A stretch of 47,834 nucleotides of DNA from Paenibacillaceae bacterium ZCTH02-B3 (GTDB lineage: Bacteria > Bacillota > Bacilli > Paenibacillales > Paenibacillaceae): contig LZRV01000147.1 of the NCBI GenBank assembly GCA_002159065.1, positions 1-47,834 of the forward strand, written 5' to 3'. Positions 17,634 through 27,813 of the stretch are shown here, in pieces. The notes under the pieces are model-generated. The model worked only from the letters and a program-made list of their open reading frames with translations. It did not search any database and had not been told where the DNA came from. Made by a program: the position numbers and the translations under genes. Position 1 is the first letter of the stretch, and the number at the start of each line of letters is the position of its first letter.

Positions 17634-18515
17634 TCAGTCGAACGCGCGCACGCCGTCCACGTAAACCAGCTTGCGGAATTCCTGGAGAAGATGCGTCGTG
17701 ACGGGCCCCGCCTTGCCTTCGCCGATGATCCGCCCGTCCACTTCCCGCACGGCGATCACTTCGGCGGCGGTGCCGGTGAAAAACACCTCGTCCGCCACAT
17801 AGACGTCATGCAGCGCGAACGGTTCTTCCTTGAGCGGGTAGCCGAGCTTGTGGCACAGCTCGATGATGGCGCCGCGGGTGATTCCTTCCAGGGCTCCCAC
17901 ATAGGCCGGAGGCGTGTACACGACACCCTTTTTGACGATAAAGATGTTGTCGCCGGTGCCTTCCGTCACGTACCCCTGGGCGTTGAGCATGATCGATTCG
18001 CCGACGCCCGCCAGGTTGGCCTGGATTTTGGCCAGAATGTTGTTCAGATAGTTGAGCGACTTGATCTTCGGATTGAGCGCGTCGGGAATGTTGCGGCGCG
18101 TGCTGACGGACACCGTGCGGAGCCCGTTTTGGTAGGCTTCCTCCGGATAGATGGACAGCTCCTCCACGATGATGATGACCCACGGCCGCGGGCAACGGAG
18201 CGGATCCAGGCCGAGATCGCCGGGACCGCGCGATACGACCAGGCGGATGTAGCCGTCGCGCATGTTGTTCTTGCGCACCGTTTCCACGACCGCGTCCTGC
18301 ATTTCCCGGAACGAAAGCGGGATTTTCAGGTCGATGGACTTGGCCGAATCGTACAGGCGGTCCAGGTGCTCCTTCAGGCGAAAGATGTTCCCGCCGTAAA
18401 TCCGGATGCCCTCGAAGATGCCGTCCCCGTACAGGAACCCGTGGTCGAAGACGGAGATTTTGGCGTTTTCCTTGGTCACGTATTCGCCGTTGATGTAGAT
18501 CCACTTCTCAGCCAT
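17634..18515 (-). CDS. ilvE: Branched-chain amino-acid aminotransferase (class IV, PLP)
   Basis: IlvE interconverts branched-chain 2-oxo acids and Leu, Ile or Val using glutamate. The 293-residue protein begins WIYINGEYVTKENAKISVFD, typical of the fold-type IV family. The PLP lysine is Lys152 in NPKIKSLNYLNNIL. Other family blocks are HGFLYGDGIFEGIR, GYVTEGTGDNIFIV and FFTGTAAEV. The start at 18515 has GGAGGT seven bases upstream. It is the last gene of the aspartate/aromatic operon. The shorter class IV length could also fit a D-amino-acid aminotransferase, but the EGIRIYGG and GTAAEV blocks and the context favour IlvE. Confidence 0.92.
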   Translation of the reverse strand: MAEKWIYINGEYVTKENAKISVFDHGFLYGDGIFEGIRIYGGNIFRLKEHLDRLYDSAKSIDLKIPLSFREMQDAVVETVRKNNMRDGYIRLVVSRGPGDLGLDPLRCPRPWVIIIVEELSIYPEEAYQNGLRTVSVSTRRNIPDALNPKIKSLNYLNNILAKIQANLAGVGESIMLNAQGYVTEGTGDNIFIVKKGVVYTPPAYVGALEGITRGAIIELCHKLGYPLKEEPFALHDVYVADEVFFTGTAAEVIAVREVDGRIIGEGKAGPVTTHLLQEFRKLVYVDGVRAFD

Positions 18516-18550
18516 TCATCGCACCTCCAGAAGATGTTCAAGAAGAGTAT

Positions 18551-19474
18551 TCAATCCCGGGCGCCGCTTTCCTTCCCGGGAGACGCCGACCCGCCCGGCG
18601 GCTCCGCTTCGTAGGAAAAGCTGGGATAGGACCCCAATATGCGAACCTGACAGCCGATCGCCTCGATCTCGGCGAGGGCCGCGGGAAGCAGCACGCTGTC
18701 CAGCGACATCTCGATGTCGATGTAGAAATAGTAATTGCCCAGTTTCTTGCGGGTTGGCCGCGATTCGATGCGGGACAGGTTGATCCGCCTCCACGCGAAC
18801 GCGGACAACACCTGGTGGAGCGCGCCCGGATAATCTTCCGGAAGCGTGACCAGGATGCTGGTCTTGTGCATGTTGGCATCCGGACGTTCGAAGGGCGGAT
18901 GGCCGACCAGGAAAAACCGGGTGAAATTGTTGTCGTGGTCCATCACGCGCGGCTGAAGCACGTCCAGCCCCATGTTTTCCGCCGCGATCCGGGTGCCGAC
19001 GGCCGCCCATCCCCGGCCCGGGTTGTCCCTCACGATCTCGACCGCCTCGGAGGTGCTGCCGACCGCGACGGGCTCCGCGTGCGGCAGGCGGGAACGCAAA
19101 AATTTGGTGCACTGGGCCATCGCCACCGGGTGGCTGTATACCCGGACGATTTTTTGCGGATCCCAGCCGCCGTCGTCGGACCGGGCCTCGTCAAGGCGCC
19201 CGATCAGATGAAGCACCGACGGATACACCCATTCCGCCCGCACCGGCAGGTCCACTTCGTGCACCAGCCAGTCCAGGTGCAGGCTGACGGAACCCTCGAT
19301 GGTGTTCTCGATGGGAATGACGCTCCAGTCCGTCTCTCCCCGGGCCGTGGCCTGGAAGACGTCGGAGATCATTTTGCAGTAGACGTATTCCACTTCCATG
19401 CCGCGGAACAGATGCCGCGCCGCTTCGTCGGACACGGTGTTGCGGGGCAGCAGCGCGACCCGTCTGACGCTCAT
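18551..19474 (-). CDS. pheA: Prephenate dehydratase with ACT domain
   Basis: PheA converts prephenate to phenylpyruvate, the committed step to phenylalanine. The start at 19474 (MSVRRVALLPRNTVSDEA) overlaps the thrB stop as ATGA; 307 residues result. The usual N-terminal GPxGTFS motif is replaced by LLPRNTVS, a variant I also associate with Paenibacillus PheA. The catalytic segment DNNFTRFFLVG is intact, as is VIPIENTIEGSV. The ACT domain (TSILVTLPEDYPGALHQVLS) has ESRP, the Phe-binding motif, so feedback inhibition is likely. The last 20 residues are a polar tail. Confidence 0.95.
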   Translation of the reverse strand: MSVRRVALLPRNTVSDEAARHLFRGMEVEYVYCKMISDVFQATARGETDWSVIPIENTIEGSVSLHLDWLVHEVDLPVRAEWVYPSVLHLIGRLDEARSDDGGWDPQKIVRVYSHPVAMAQCTKFLRSRLPHAEPVAVGSTSEAVEIVRDNPGRGWAAVGTRIAAENMGLDVLQPRVMDHDNNFTRFFLVGHPPFERPDANMHKTSILVTLPEDYPGALHQVLSAFAWRRINLSRIESRPTRKKLGNYYFYIDIEMSLDSVLLPAALAEIEAIGCQVRILGSYPSFSYEAEPPGGSASPGKESGARD

Positions 19475-20469
19475 GCGCCCACCCCCGTTTCCAGCGGTTT
19501 CAGCAGGCGTTCCGGGGGCAGCCGGAAGTCGGGATGGCCCTCGTCCAGCGCCACCGCCGCCGCGCCGTGCGGGCAAGGCGTAAGCCACAGCGTCGAGCAG
19601 CCGCCCGAAGCCCGCATCGTCTCCCGCAAAAACCGCTCCAGCTCGTCCCGGCGCCGGCTGTTTTTGTCGACGAGCACCAGCACGGCCGGCCCCGCGCCGG
19701 ACAGCACCGCGGCCAGGGCGCCGTGGTTCGGCGCCTCCCGCAGCACGGTCTCCAGGCCCGGCACGAGCTTCGCCCTGTAAGGCTGGTGGAGCCGGTCGCG
19801 CATGGCGCGGCCGAGAAGGTCAAGCCTGCCGGCGGCCAGCGCCGCCGTCAGCAGGGCGCTTTGGCCGACGTTGAAAACCGCGTCGGCGAAATTCACCGTC
19901 TTGGGCAGCACGTCCCGCGATTTGGCGGTGGACAGCTCGTATTCGGGCACGGCCACCAGCGCCTCCAGCGCTTCGGGAGCTTCCAGGCGCACCGCCTCCG
20001 CCCGGTCGCCGTCCCACGAGGCGGCGACGATGCCCCCGAACAGGCAGGCGCCCACATTGTCCGGGTGCCGTTCCATGCGCATCGCCAGCTGGAACAGCTC
20101 ATCCCTGGACAGCGCGTCACCGATCAGCGCGTTGGCGGCGCAGAGGGCGCCCACGATGGCGGCCGCGCTGCTGCCCAGCCCGCGCGTCGAGGGAATGTCG
20201 CTGCGGATGGCGATGGCCAGCTCCGGAATGTCGGCTCCGGCTTCCCGGAACACCAGCTGCGCCGCGCGGTAGACGAGGTTCGTCTTGTCCGCCGGAACGC
20301 CCTGGAGCTTGTCTCCCAACAGGGTGACCGTGGTCGTGTCGGCCGGTTGCAGGTCTATCCATGTGTAGAGCGACAGGGCCATGCCGAGCGAGTCGAAACC
20401 CGGGCCCAGATTGGCCGTGCTGGCCGGCGCCCGGGCAACCGCGCGGCCGCGGATGCGCATGCCGGCCAT
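19471..20469 (-). CDS. thrB: Homoserine kinase (GHMP family)
   Basis: ThrB phosphorylates homoserine for threonine synthesis. The 332-residue protein shows the GHMP motifs: ASTANLGPGFDSLGMALSL near the N-terminus, the ATP loop IPSTRGLGSSAAAIVGAL (about residues 90-107) and the C-terminal glycine motif AAVLSGAGPAVLVLV. The start ATG at 20469 overlaps the thrC stop by one base (TGATG) and has GGAGGGG eight bases upstream. A second ATG three codons later is possible. It sits in the order hom-thrC-thrB, as in Bacillus. Confidence 0.97.
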   Translation of the reverse strand: MAGMRIRGRAVARAPASTANLGPGFDSLGMALSLYTWIDLQPADTTTVTLLGDKLQGVPADKTNLVYRAAQLVFREAGADIPELAIAIRSDIPSTRGLGSSAAAIVGALCAANALIGDALSRDELFQLAMRMERHPDNVGACLFGGIVAASWDGDRAEAVRLEAPEALEALVAVPEYELSTAKSRDVLPKTVNFADAVFNVGQSALLTAALAAGRLDLLGRAMRDRLHQPYRAKLVPGLETVLREAPNHGALAAVLSGAGPAVLVLVDKNSRRRDELERFLRETMRASGGCSTLWLTPCPHGAAAVALDEGHPDFRLPPERLLKPLETGVGA

Positions 20470-21545
20470 CACGGTTCCCCCTCCGGCGGCGAGAGCCGCG
20501 CGATGGCCTCGAGCACCGCCGCCTTGTCGGCCGGCACGGTGACGGGCTCGGTGCGCGCCGAACGGACGGCGATGTCCGGGTCCTTCAGCCCGTGCCCGGT
20601 CAGCACGCACACCACCCTTTCCCCGCCGCGGAAAACGCCTTCCCGCTTCAGCTTGCGCACGCCCGCCAGCGAAGCGGCGGACGCGGGTTCGGCGAAAATC
20701 CCTTCTTTGACGGCAAGCATCCGGTAAGCTTCCAAAATTTCCTCGTCGGTGACGCAGTCGATGCGGCCTCCCGATTCCCCGGCGGCGGCGGCCGCCGTCT
20801 TCCAGCTGGCCGGATTGCCGATGCGGATCGCCGTGGCCACCGTTTCGGGATTCGGGATCGGGCGTCCTCTCACGATGGCGGCGGCGCCTTCCGCTTCGAA
20901 CCCGACCATTTTGGGCAGCGTCCGGATGCGTCCGGCCGCGTGGTATTCCTTGAATCCCTTCCAGTAGGCGGAGATGTTGCCCGCGTTGCCGACGGGGATG
21001 GCCAGGTAGTCCGGCGGGCCGCCCAGCTGGTCGCACACCTCGAAGGCCGCCGTCTTCTGGCCTTCGATGCGGTACGGATTGACGGAATTGACCAGCGTGA
21101 TCGGATGGGTCGAGGTGATCTCCCGGGCGATTTCCAGCGCGCGGTCGAAATTGCCTTCGATGGCGATGACTTTCGCGCCGTAAATGATCGCCTGCGCCAG
21201 CTTGCCCAGGGCGATGTTCCCGCTCGGGATGAGCACGATGCAGCCCAGCTTCGCCCGCGCGGCGTACGCCGCCGCGGAAGCCGACGTGTTGCCGGTGGAG
21301 GCGCACATGATGGTGCGGCTTCCTTCTTCCACCGCCTTGGCGACGGCCACCACCATGCCGCGGTCCTTGAACGATCCGGTGGGGTTGAGCCCTTCGTATT
21401 TGAAATACAGGTCCAGACCGAGTTCTTCCGACAGCCGTCCGGCGCGGATGAGCGGCGTGTTGCCCTCCAGCAGGGTCAGCTTCGGCGTCCGCTCCGTCAC
21501 GGGCAAAAACGGTTCATAGGCGGCAATGAGTCCTTGATAATGCAT
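20469..21545 (-). CDS. thrC: Threonine synthase
   Basis: ThrC turns phosphohomoserine into threonine using PLP. I start at ATG 21545 ([17 protein letters not shown]), with AAGGAGT upstream, which gives 358 residues, near the 352 of B. subtilis. The PLP lysine is in [35 protein letters not shown] is the phosphate-binding/substrate block and [16 protein letters not shown] is another conserved block. It follows hom after 38 bases. Confidence 0.97.
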   Translation of the reverse strand: MHYQGLIAAYEPFLPVTERTPKLTLLEGNTPLIRAGRLSEELGLDLYFKYEGLNPTGSFKDRGMVVAVAKAVEEGSRTIMCASTGNTSASAAAYAARAKLGCIVLIPSGNIALGKLAQAIIYGAKVIAIEGNFDRALEIAREITSTHPITLVNSVNPYRIEGQKTAAFEVCDQLGGPPDYLAIPVGNAGNISAYWKGFKEYHAAGRIRTLPKMVGFEAEGAAAIVRGRPIPNPETVATAIRIGNPASWKTAAAAAGESGGRIDCVTDEEILEAYRMLAVKEGIFAEPASAASLAGVRKLKREGVFRGGERVVCVLTGHGLKDPDIAVRSARTEPVTVPADKAAVLEAIARLSPPEGEP

Positions 21546-21583
21546 GTCATGACTCCTTTGTCTGTGGATGGGACGGGATCGAA

Positions 21584-22876
21584 TCATCCCTCGACGCGGT
21601 ACACGCTTTTCACTTTCCTGACAACCTCGAGGCTCTCGAGGCGCCCGGCCACGGCGCCGAACGCCGCCTTGGCCGCATGGTGCGTGATGATGATCAGATC
21701 GGCGCAGCCCGACGAATCCCCCGACGAAGGCTGCATGACCGATTCAATGCTGACGCCGAAATCGGCAAACACCCGGGCGATCTGCGCCAGCACGCCCGCG
21801 CGGTCTTCCACGTGCAGCAGGAGGAAAAACTTCGACGCGATCTGTTCGTCGGTCTTCAGTTTCTTCTCCCGGTAGGGGGCGACGGCCCATTTGCCGCTCA
21901 CGCCGAGCTTCATGTTTTTCGCCGCGGCGACCAGGTCCGCCACCACCGACGTGGCCGTCGGGAGCTGGCCGGCGCCGGGCCCGTAGAACATCGTCTCCCC
22001 GACCGCTTCGCCGTAAACGCACACGGCGTTGAAAACCCCGCTCACCGAAGCGAGGGGATGGCTCTTGCGGATCATCGTCGGCTGTACGCTGACGCTGATG
22101 AGGTCGTTTTCATCCCGCTCGGCGATGCCGAGCAGCTTCAGCTCGTATCCGAGCTGCTTCGCGAAACGGATGTCCTCCTGCGTGACGGAACGGATGCCGC
22201 GGACGTCCACGTCTTCCAGCGCGACGGGCGTGCGGAACCCGAGCGTGGCCAGAATCGCCATTTTGCGCGCCGCGTCCAGCCCGTCCACGTCCGACGTGGG
22301 GTCCGCCTCCGCATATCCCAGAGCCTGGGCCTCTTTCAGGACGGCCTCGTAAGCCGCCCCTTCCTGGCTCATTTTGGTCAAAATATAGTTGGTCGTGCCG
22401 TTGACGATCCCCGTGATCTTCGTGATCCGGTCGGATGAGAAGCTTTCGATCAGCGTGCGGATGATGGGGATGCCCCCGGCGACGCTGGCTTCGAAGAATA
22501 CGTCGCATCCCTTCTCGCGGGCCTTGGCCATGATTTCCTGGCCGTACAGGGCCATCAGATCCTTGTTGGCGGTGACGACCTGTTTGCCGCTTTCCAGGGC
22601 GGCGAGAAGGTATTCCTTGGTCGGCTCGACGCCGCCCATCACCTCGATGAGAATGTCGATATCGGGATCGTGGATGATTTCCCACGGGTCCTCCGTCAGT
22701 TTCGCCGGATCGACGGGAATCTCCCTTGCCTTGGTTTTGTCCTTCACCAGAATCTTGCGGATTTCAATCGGCGAACCGACCTGCCTTTGCAGATCTTCCT
22801 GGTGGCCTTCGACGATCCGCACCACGCCGGTGCCGACCGTGCCCAGTCCCAGAAGCCCGGCCCGGATCGGTTTCAT
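21584..22876 (-). CDS. hom: Homoserine dehydrogenase with ACT domain
   Basis: Hom reduces aspartate semialdehyde to homoserine, the branch point to threonine and methionine. The start at 22876 ([19 protein letters not shown]) has GGAGGG six bases upstream and gives 430 residues. The Rossmann motif [11 protein letters not shown] opens the protein. [13 protein letters not shown] and [18 protein letters not shown] carry substrate and catalytic residues, with the catalytic Lys in [20 protein letters not shown]. The C-terminal ACT domain ([20 protein letters not shown]) is the usual regulatory part. Confidence 0.97.
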   Translation of the reverse strand: MKPIRAGLLGLGTVGTGVVRIVEGHQEDLQRQVGSPIEIRKILVKDKTKAREIPVDPAKLTEDPWEIIHDPDIDILIEVMGGVEPTKEYLLAALESGKQVVTANKDLMALYGQEIMAKAREKGCDVFFEASVAGGIPIIRTLIESFSSDRITKITGIVNGTTNYILTKMSQEGAAYEAVLKEAQALGYAEADPTSDVDGLDAARKMAILATLGFRTPVALEDVDVRGIRSVTQEDIRFAKQLGYELKLLGIAERDENDLISVSVQPTMIRKSHPLASVSGVFNAVCVYGEAVGETMFYGPGAGQLPTATSVVADLVAAAKNMKLGVSGKWAVAPYREKKLKTDEQIASKFFLLLHVEDRAGVLAQIARVFADFGVSIESVMQPSSGDSSGCADLIIITHHAAKAAFGAVAGRLESLEVVRKVKSVYRVEG

Positions 22877-22939
22877 CAGTTTCCCTCCTGTCCCCTGTCC
22901 CTTTTCGCGCATGTCCCTTTCCCGTCTGTCCGTCCGGCC

Positions 22940-23377
22940 TCAGCCGCGGCCGACGATGGCCGCGCTCCGCACGCCGTCCAGCGTGCGCAGCCGCTCCAGG
23001 AGATCGCCGGGCGCGGCGCCGGATTCCGACATGTCCAGCGAAACGACCACATTCGCCACGCCCCGGAGCGGAATCGACTGGGAAATGGTCAGCACGTTGC
23101 CGCCGCCGTCGGCGAGCGCCCCGAGCACCCTCGACAGCACGCCGGAACGGTGCTCCAGGTCCAGGGCCAACGTGACGATCCGTTCCGGCTGCGCCTGTTC
23201 CAGCGGGTACACCCCGTCCTTGTATTTGTAAAACGCGCTTCGGCTCAGCCCGACCCGTTCCGCCGCCTCGTGCACCGTGGCCGCTTCCCCCCGGCGCAGG
23301 AGATCCTTGGCCATCTCCGTCTTCAGGATGCCTTCGGGCAGCAAATCTTCCCGGACGACGTAATAACGGTGGGACAT
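22940..23377 (-). CDS. pheB: ACT-domain protein PheB (UPF0735)
   Basis: The start at 23377 (MSHRYYVVREDLLPEGI) has GGGAGG seven bases upstream; 145 residues follow. Residues 1-65 hold a helix-turn-helix-like part (EAAERVGLSRSAFYKYKDGV), and the rest is an ACT domain (ERIVTLALDLEHRSGVLSRV). This is the UPF0735/PheB architecture found next to obg or hom-thr genes in Bacillus. A role in amino-acid-dependent control is assumed but not proven. It is the first gene of the operon ending in ilvE and has its own promoter. Confidence 0.92.
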   Translation of the reverse strand: MSHRYYVVREDLLPEGILKTEMAKDLLRRGEAATVHEAAERVGLSRSAFYKYKDGVYPLEQAQPERIVTLALDLEHRSGVLSRVLGALADGGGNVLTISQSIPLRGVANVVVSLDMSESGAAPGDLLERLRTLDGVRSAAIVGRG

Positions 23378-23420
23378 GATTCGTCCTCCCTGGAAAGACG
23401 AATGTATGCGTATAATGGAC

Positions 23421-23449
23421 ATTATAGCGGAAAGCGGCCTTCGGAACAA
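23421..23449 (-). promoter_or_regulatory. Sigma-A promoter for the pheB-hom-thrC-thrB-pheA-ilvE operon
   Basis: TTGTTC (23449-23444) and TATAAT (23426-23421) are 17 bases apart on the minus strand. The leader to pheB is only about 35 bases, so there is no room for a T-box or other riboswitch. Confidence 0.72.
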
Positions 23450-23492
23450 CCGCCAATCGCGGCCATGATCCGATTTTTTCCGCCGGTTTCCG

Positions 23493-24836
<1,344 letters not shown>

Positions 24837-25682
24837 TCACTCCGCTTTGCGGCGGCAGGGAAAGACGACTTCGGCGCTCCAGCCCGGCTGCTTCCGCACG
24901 GGGCCGGCTTCCGGAGCAACCTCCCCGGAACCCGCCCGACTCCGTTCCGCCGCGGGCCCGTCTTCCCCGCCTTTCCCGCCGTGCCGCCAAAAAGCGCGAA
25001 TCCGGCCGGCTCCCGCCAGGGCTCTGTCCCACTCCCTGCGAAGGCCTTCTTCGTCGGCCGTCTCGCCGGCAAATTCCAGCCGCAGCTCGAGTCCTTCCTC
25101 GCCGCGCCGGAAATCCAGGCGCAGCGTGTTCCCGGTCTCCGCGCCGCGCGCCGCGCGGGAACGGACCGCTTCCACGAGGCCGATGACCGCGCGGGCCATC
25201 CGTTGCCGCTCTTCTTCCGATCCTTCCAGGGAAAGCCGCTCGTCCACCCGCACGTCCAGGCGCAGATTGTCGGAAAGCGCACGGAAGGACAGCAGGAAAT
25301 ACGCCAGCTCGCTGCTGCCGAGACGGGAAATCCGGCTTTCGCGCTCCATCCGCTCCCTTATTCTGTCCAACGTCTCCATCGCATTATGGAGCTTTTGCAG
25401 GCGAAGGTAACCGTACAGGATTTGCAGATCGTTCATCCAGTCATGGCGTTGCTGGCTCAGCGCCTGCAGCCAGAACCGCCGATGCTCGTCCGCAAGGCGC
25501 GCAAGCAGCCGGCGGTTGGCCCGGCGCATCGACTCCGCATGCACGATCGCCGCCGCCAGGGCCCAGGCGGCCAGCAACAGGGCCGGCCACCGGGCGTCCG
25601 GCAAAACGGCGGTCAGCACGGCCGGCAACACCAGCGACGCGGCCGCCGCCGCGCTCCAGGACGTAAAGTGTTTGGCCCGCAT
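24837..25682 (-). CDS. spo0B: Spo0B sporulation phosphotransferase
   Basis: Spo0B passes phosphate from Spo0F to Spo0A in the sporulation phosphorelay. The family motif with the phosphorylated histidine is QQRHDWMNDLQILYGYLRLQ, with His80. Two hydrophobic segments (about residues 10-48) precede it, which B. subtilis Spo0B does not have but Paenibacillus-type proteins do. The C-terminal part has an ATPase-like fold remnant with a Gly/Ala/Arg-rich loop. The protein has 281 residues. It starts a unit with obg after the rpmA terminator. Confidence 0.93.
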   Translation of the reverse strand: MRAKHFTSWSAAAAASLVLPAVLTAVLPDARWPALLLAAWALAAAIVHAESMRRANRRLLARLADEHRRFWLQALSQQRHDWMNDLQILYGYLRLQKLHNAMETLDRIRERMERESRISRLGSSELAYFLLSFRALSDNLRLDVRVDERLSLEGSEEERQRMARAVIGLVEAVRSRAARGAETGNTLRLDFRRGEEGLELRLEFAGETADEEGLRREWDRALAGAGRIRAFWRHGGKGGEDGPAAERSRAGSGEVAPEAGPVRKQPGWSAEVVFPCRRKAE

Positions 25683-25702
25683 GTGGCTTCCTTCTCCCGT
25701 GC

Positions 25703-25740
25703 AAAAACAACCCCCGGCCGACTGCTTCCGGCCGGGGGTT
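25703..25740 (-). terminator. Terminator of rplU-prp-rpmA
   Basis: A perfect 12-bp stem (AACCCCCGGCCG and complement, 25740-25729 with 25720-25709) with an 8-base loop is followed by GTTTTTG on the minus strand. It lies between rpmA and spo0B. Confidence 0.88.
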
Positions 25741-25754
25741 ATCCTGCTGCCATA

Positions 25755-26066
25755 TTAGCCTTCCGACGCTGCCGCGACCGGCGCCGCCTCGACGGGATAG
25801 ACGCTGACCCGTTTGCGGTCGCGACCCCAGCGTTCAAAACGGACAATGCCCGCCGTTTTCGCGTAAAGCGTGTCGTCCGAGCCCTTCCCGACGTTGCGGC
25901 CCGGATGGATGCGCGTGCCGCGCTGCCGGACCAGGATGCTGCCGGCCGTCACCAGCTGGCCGTCGGCGCGCTTCACGCCAAGGCGTTTCGCTTCGCTGTC
26001 GCGGCCGTTCTTCGTGGAACCGACACCCTTCTTGGACGCGAACAGCTGCAGATTCATCCGCATCAT
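25755..26066 (-). CDS. rpmA: 50S ribosomal protein L27 with Prp-cleaved N-terminus
   Basis: L27 reaches the peptidyl-transferase centre of the ribosome. The 103-residue protein begins [20 protein letters not shown]. The segment MNLQLFA before SKKG is the Bacillota-specific extension that the Prp protease (next gene upstream) must remove. The GGAGG site favours the first of two adjacent ATGs (26066). The rest ([19 protein letters not shown]) is standard; the C-terminal tail [13 protein letters not shown] is a few residues longer than usual. Confidence 0.98.
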   Translation of the reverse strand: MMRMNLQLFASKKGVGSTKNGRDSEAKRLGVKRADGQLVTAGSILVRQRGTRIHPGRNVGKGSDDTLYAKTAGIVRFERWGRDRKRVSVYPVEAAPVAAASEG

Positions 26067-26070
26067 GGCG

Positions 26071-26442
26071 TCAACCTCCTTTTTTCGGCGTATTTTTGAT
26101 GGCCTTAGCGGCCACGAACGATTGTTCGATCCGGACGTATTCCCCGTACGACTCCGCGATGGATTCCAGGGCGACCAGCATGCCTTCCAGGAGCAGCTGC
26201 GCGCGCTCACGCCGCGCCCCGTCCCCTTCCGGCGGCACGGACGCGTCCAGGAAGCCTTCGCGCATCTCGGTGCGCAACTTGAGGCCGGCGAGGCGCTCCA
26301 CGGCGTTGACCGCGCCGATGGCCACCGCCGACACGCCGGCGCATACGATATCCCTGCCCGGCTCATCGTAGTACGCGTGGCCGGATACGGTGAAGCGCGC
26401 CACGCGTCCGTCCGGATCCCGCCAAATTCTGACGGTGATCAT
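26071..26442 (-). CDS. prp: Ribosomal-processing cysteine protease Prp
   Basis: Prp removes the N-terminal extension of L27. It has 123 residues. The catalytic pair is His22 in VSGHAYY and Cys34 in [13 protein letters not shown]. The insert [11 protein letters not shown] and C-terminal extension of about 10 residues are minor. It sits between rplU and rpmA as in all Bacillota with this system (ysxB in B. subtilis). Confidence 0.96.
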   Translation of the reverse strand: MITVRIWRDPDGRVARFTVSGHAYYDEPGRDIVCAGVSAVAIGAVNAVERLAGLKLRTEMREGFLDASVPPEGDGARRERAQLLLEGMLVALESIAESYGEYVRIEQSFVAAKAIKNTPKKGG

Positions 26443-26448
26443 GGGACT

Positions 26449-26760
26449 TTACGCCTCGATGCTTTCGATGGTCACTTTCGTGTACGGCTGGCGGTGACCC
26501 TGCTTGCGGCGATAGTTCTTCTTGGGCTTGTACTTGAAGACGATGATTTTCTTGCCCTTGACGTGCTTGTCGACCTTGCCGGTCACCTTCGCGCCGGGCA
26601 CCGTCGGCTCGCCGGCCACGAATCCCTTGTCGCCGCTTACGGCCAGCACGCGGTCGAAGACGACGGTGTCGCCTTCCGCGGCCGCAAGCTTCTCCACGTA
26701 GATCACGTCGCCCGGTTGCACCTTGTACTGCTTGCCGCCGGTTTCGATGATGGCGTACAT
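26449..26760 (-). CDS. rplU: 50S ribosomal protein L21
   Basis: L21 binds 23S rRNA in the large subunit. The start at 26760 ([18 protein letters not shown]) has AGGAGGTGG just upstream and gives 103 residues, the usual size. The C-terminal signature [19 protein letters not shown] is present. It opens the rplU-prp-rpmA operon with a promoter about 140 bases upstream. Confidence 0.98.
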   Translation of the reverse strand: MYAIIETGGKQYKVQPGDVIYVEKLAAAEGDTVVFDRVLAVSGDKGFVAGEPTVPGAKVTGKVDKHVKGKKIIVFKYKPKKNYRRKQGHRQPYTKVTIESIEA

Positions 26761-26890
26761 GCGCCCACCTCCTTCATCGCTGACTCGCCCCGCCGGGTGC
26801 CGGCTTCCGTCTTCCGCACGAGGCGGATCGCGGGAATCGCCGGTCTTGCCAGACCCGGTCAAGCGCGGTTGTCGCATGCCACCACGCGCA
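26761..26890 (-). promoter_or_regulatory. Leader of the rplU operon (possible L21 leader)
   Basis: About 130 bases separate the expected transcription start from the rplU ATG. The leader contains a small hairpin (GGTCT-ggca-AGACC, minus strand) and GC-rich segments. Bacillota often have a conserved L21-binding leader here; I see a structured leader but cannot show it matches that family. Confidence 0.4.
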
Positions 26891-26897
26891 CTTTGCG

Positions 26898-26926
26898 ATT
26901 TTATCATACCGGGAAAGCAAATTCAA
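26898..26926 (-). promoter_or_regulatory. Sigma-A promoter for rplU-prp-rpmA
   Basis: TTGAAT (26926-26921) and TAAAAT (26903-26898) are 17 bases apart on the minus strand, in a short AT-rich patch. Confidence 0.7.
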
Positions 26927-26956
26927 TGATAATTTACGGAATTCCGGGTCCGCACA

Positions 26957-27116
26957 GGATGGGCGGCCGAGGCTTGGCATGCATTGGCGGACGCCGCCTC
27001 GCGGGTGTAGGCGGATGCGGCCCGGCAGGTACTGGCGGATGGTCTGACGGACTGTCGGAAGCGGACCGGCGTACACTGGCAGATGCGGCTTGATAAACCG
27101 GCGGATGCCGGCTGGC
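26957..27116. repeat. Degenerate GC-rich minisatellite (GGCGGATG-type units)
   Basis: The motif GGCGGATG or a one-base variant (GGCGGACG, GGCAGATG) recurs at least five times in 160 bases, at uneven steps of about 22-45 bases. Intervening text is partly shared (for example GCGGCCCGGCAGGTACT). No gene can be supported here; three short open frames in the region translate to low-complexity sequence. Confidence 0.5.
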
Positions 27117-27143
27117 GCGGAAAAATGCGGTTGGCATGAATCA

Positions 27144-27177
27144 CGCCAAAAGTGCAATTATTTTCTTATGAAAAGGT
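27144..27177. repeat. AT-rich dispersed repeat, copy A
   Basis: The core AAAAGTGCAATTATTTTC continues as TTATGAAAAGG. It matches copy B at 27661 (same order, about 80 percent by eye) and the inverted copy at 27814. It abuts the truncated end of the IS256 remnant. Confidence 0.55.
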
Positions 27178-27627
27178 AGCGTCAAGCATTTTGTGTACTA
27201 CTTGTAGGGACTCTTTGGATTGGTTTTGATGGAACAAGCTTATGCCTGGCCGTCCCGAGGCTTTTAGACCATCGAACACACCGATGAAGATGTTGGTGGC
27301 GCCGCTCCGGTGAAGGTCCTGCAGAAACTCTTTCCAGCCGCTTGCGTTTTTCCTGGCCTCCGGCCCGAAAGCCCAGGATCTGGCGGTATCCGTCTTCCTC
27401 GACCCCCGTGGCCGTATAAATGACTTCGGTCGCCACACGGTCCCGGCGCAGACGGAAATGAATGCCGCCGATGGAATAACGCTGCTTTGGCGGTCGTTCC
27501 AGCCAGGCGTGGACGTCCTCCATCGCGTATGGGTGATGTTGCTGATGGTCTCTCCTTTCTTTGGGTTTTGGGTCAATCCAAGAGTACCCTGCCACCTGCT
27601 TTTTTTGGAATAGCTATCCTTACCCAA
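27166..27627 (-). pseudogene. IS256-family (mutator-type) transposase remnant
   Basis: Pieces of an IS256-type transposase are spread over two frames. One frame has ETISNITHT. The other has MEDVHAWLERPPKQRYS, IHFRLRRD and EVIYTATGVEEDGYRQILGF. The first frame then resumes with SGWKEFLQDLHRSGATNIF and FDGLKASG, then QVVHKM. These align with the central part of IS256 transposases (VxxWLERP, DAIHFKVRRD, GWKEFLQDL, FDGL, VHKV). At least two frameshifts are needed. The first catalytic Asp position reads GGIHF, the second (FDGL) is present, and the Glu-containing C-terminus is missing. Terminal inverted repeats were not found. It is an inactive fragment of about 460 bases. Confidence 0.8.
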
Positions 27628-27660
27628 ACTAATTTACGTCACCGGGGCGAACCGGAACAG

Positions 27661-27693
27661 CGACAAAAATGCCGTTATTTTCCCATGAAAACG
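27661..27693. repeat. AT-rich dispersed repeat, copy B
   Basis: CGACAAAAATGCCGTTATTT followed by TCCCATGAAAACGG. Direct repeat of copy A, 517 bases away, on the other side of the transposase remnant. Confidence 0.55.
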
Positions 27694-27813
27694 GGCTTTT
27701 CGGGCAAACAAAGACAATTGTGCTATTAAATTGGAAAAATTTGTGCGATTTTCGGGGAGAGGCCCAAAAATAATGATACGAATGTCGCTATTTCGTCTGA
27801 AGGGCCGCAAAAA

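Noticed and set aside
19471-21306. Extended thrB frame reaching far into thrC
   Set aside because: The frame is open by chance; the family N-terminus and a good ribosome binding site place the start at 20469.
23378-23420. T-box or amino-acid riboswitch in front of pheB-hom
   Set aside because: The leader between the promoter and pheB is only about 35 bases, too short for such an element.
26957-27116. CRISPR array
   Set aside because: The repeat motif is 8 bases, spacing is uneven and copies are degenerate; no cas genes are present.
27166-27627. Intact transposase or complete insertion sequence
   Set aside because: Motifs are split over two frames, a catalytic Asp is missing, the C-terminus is absent and no terminal inverted repeats were found.
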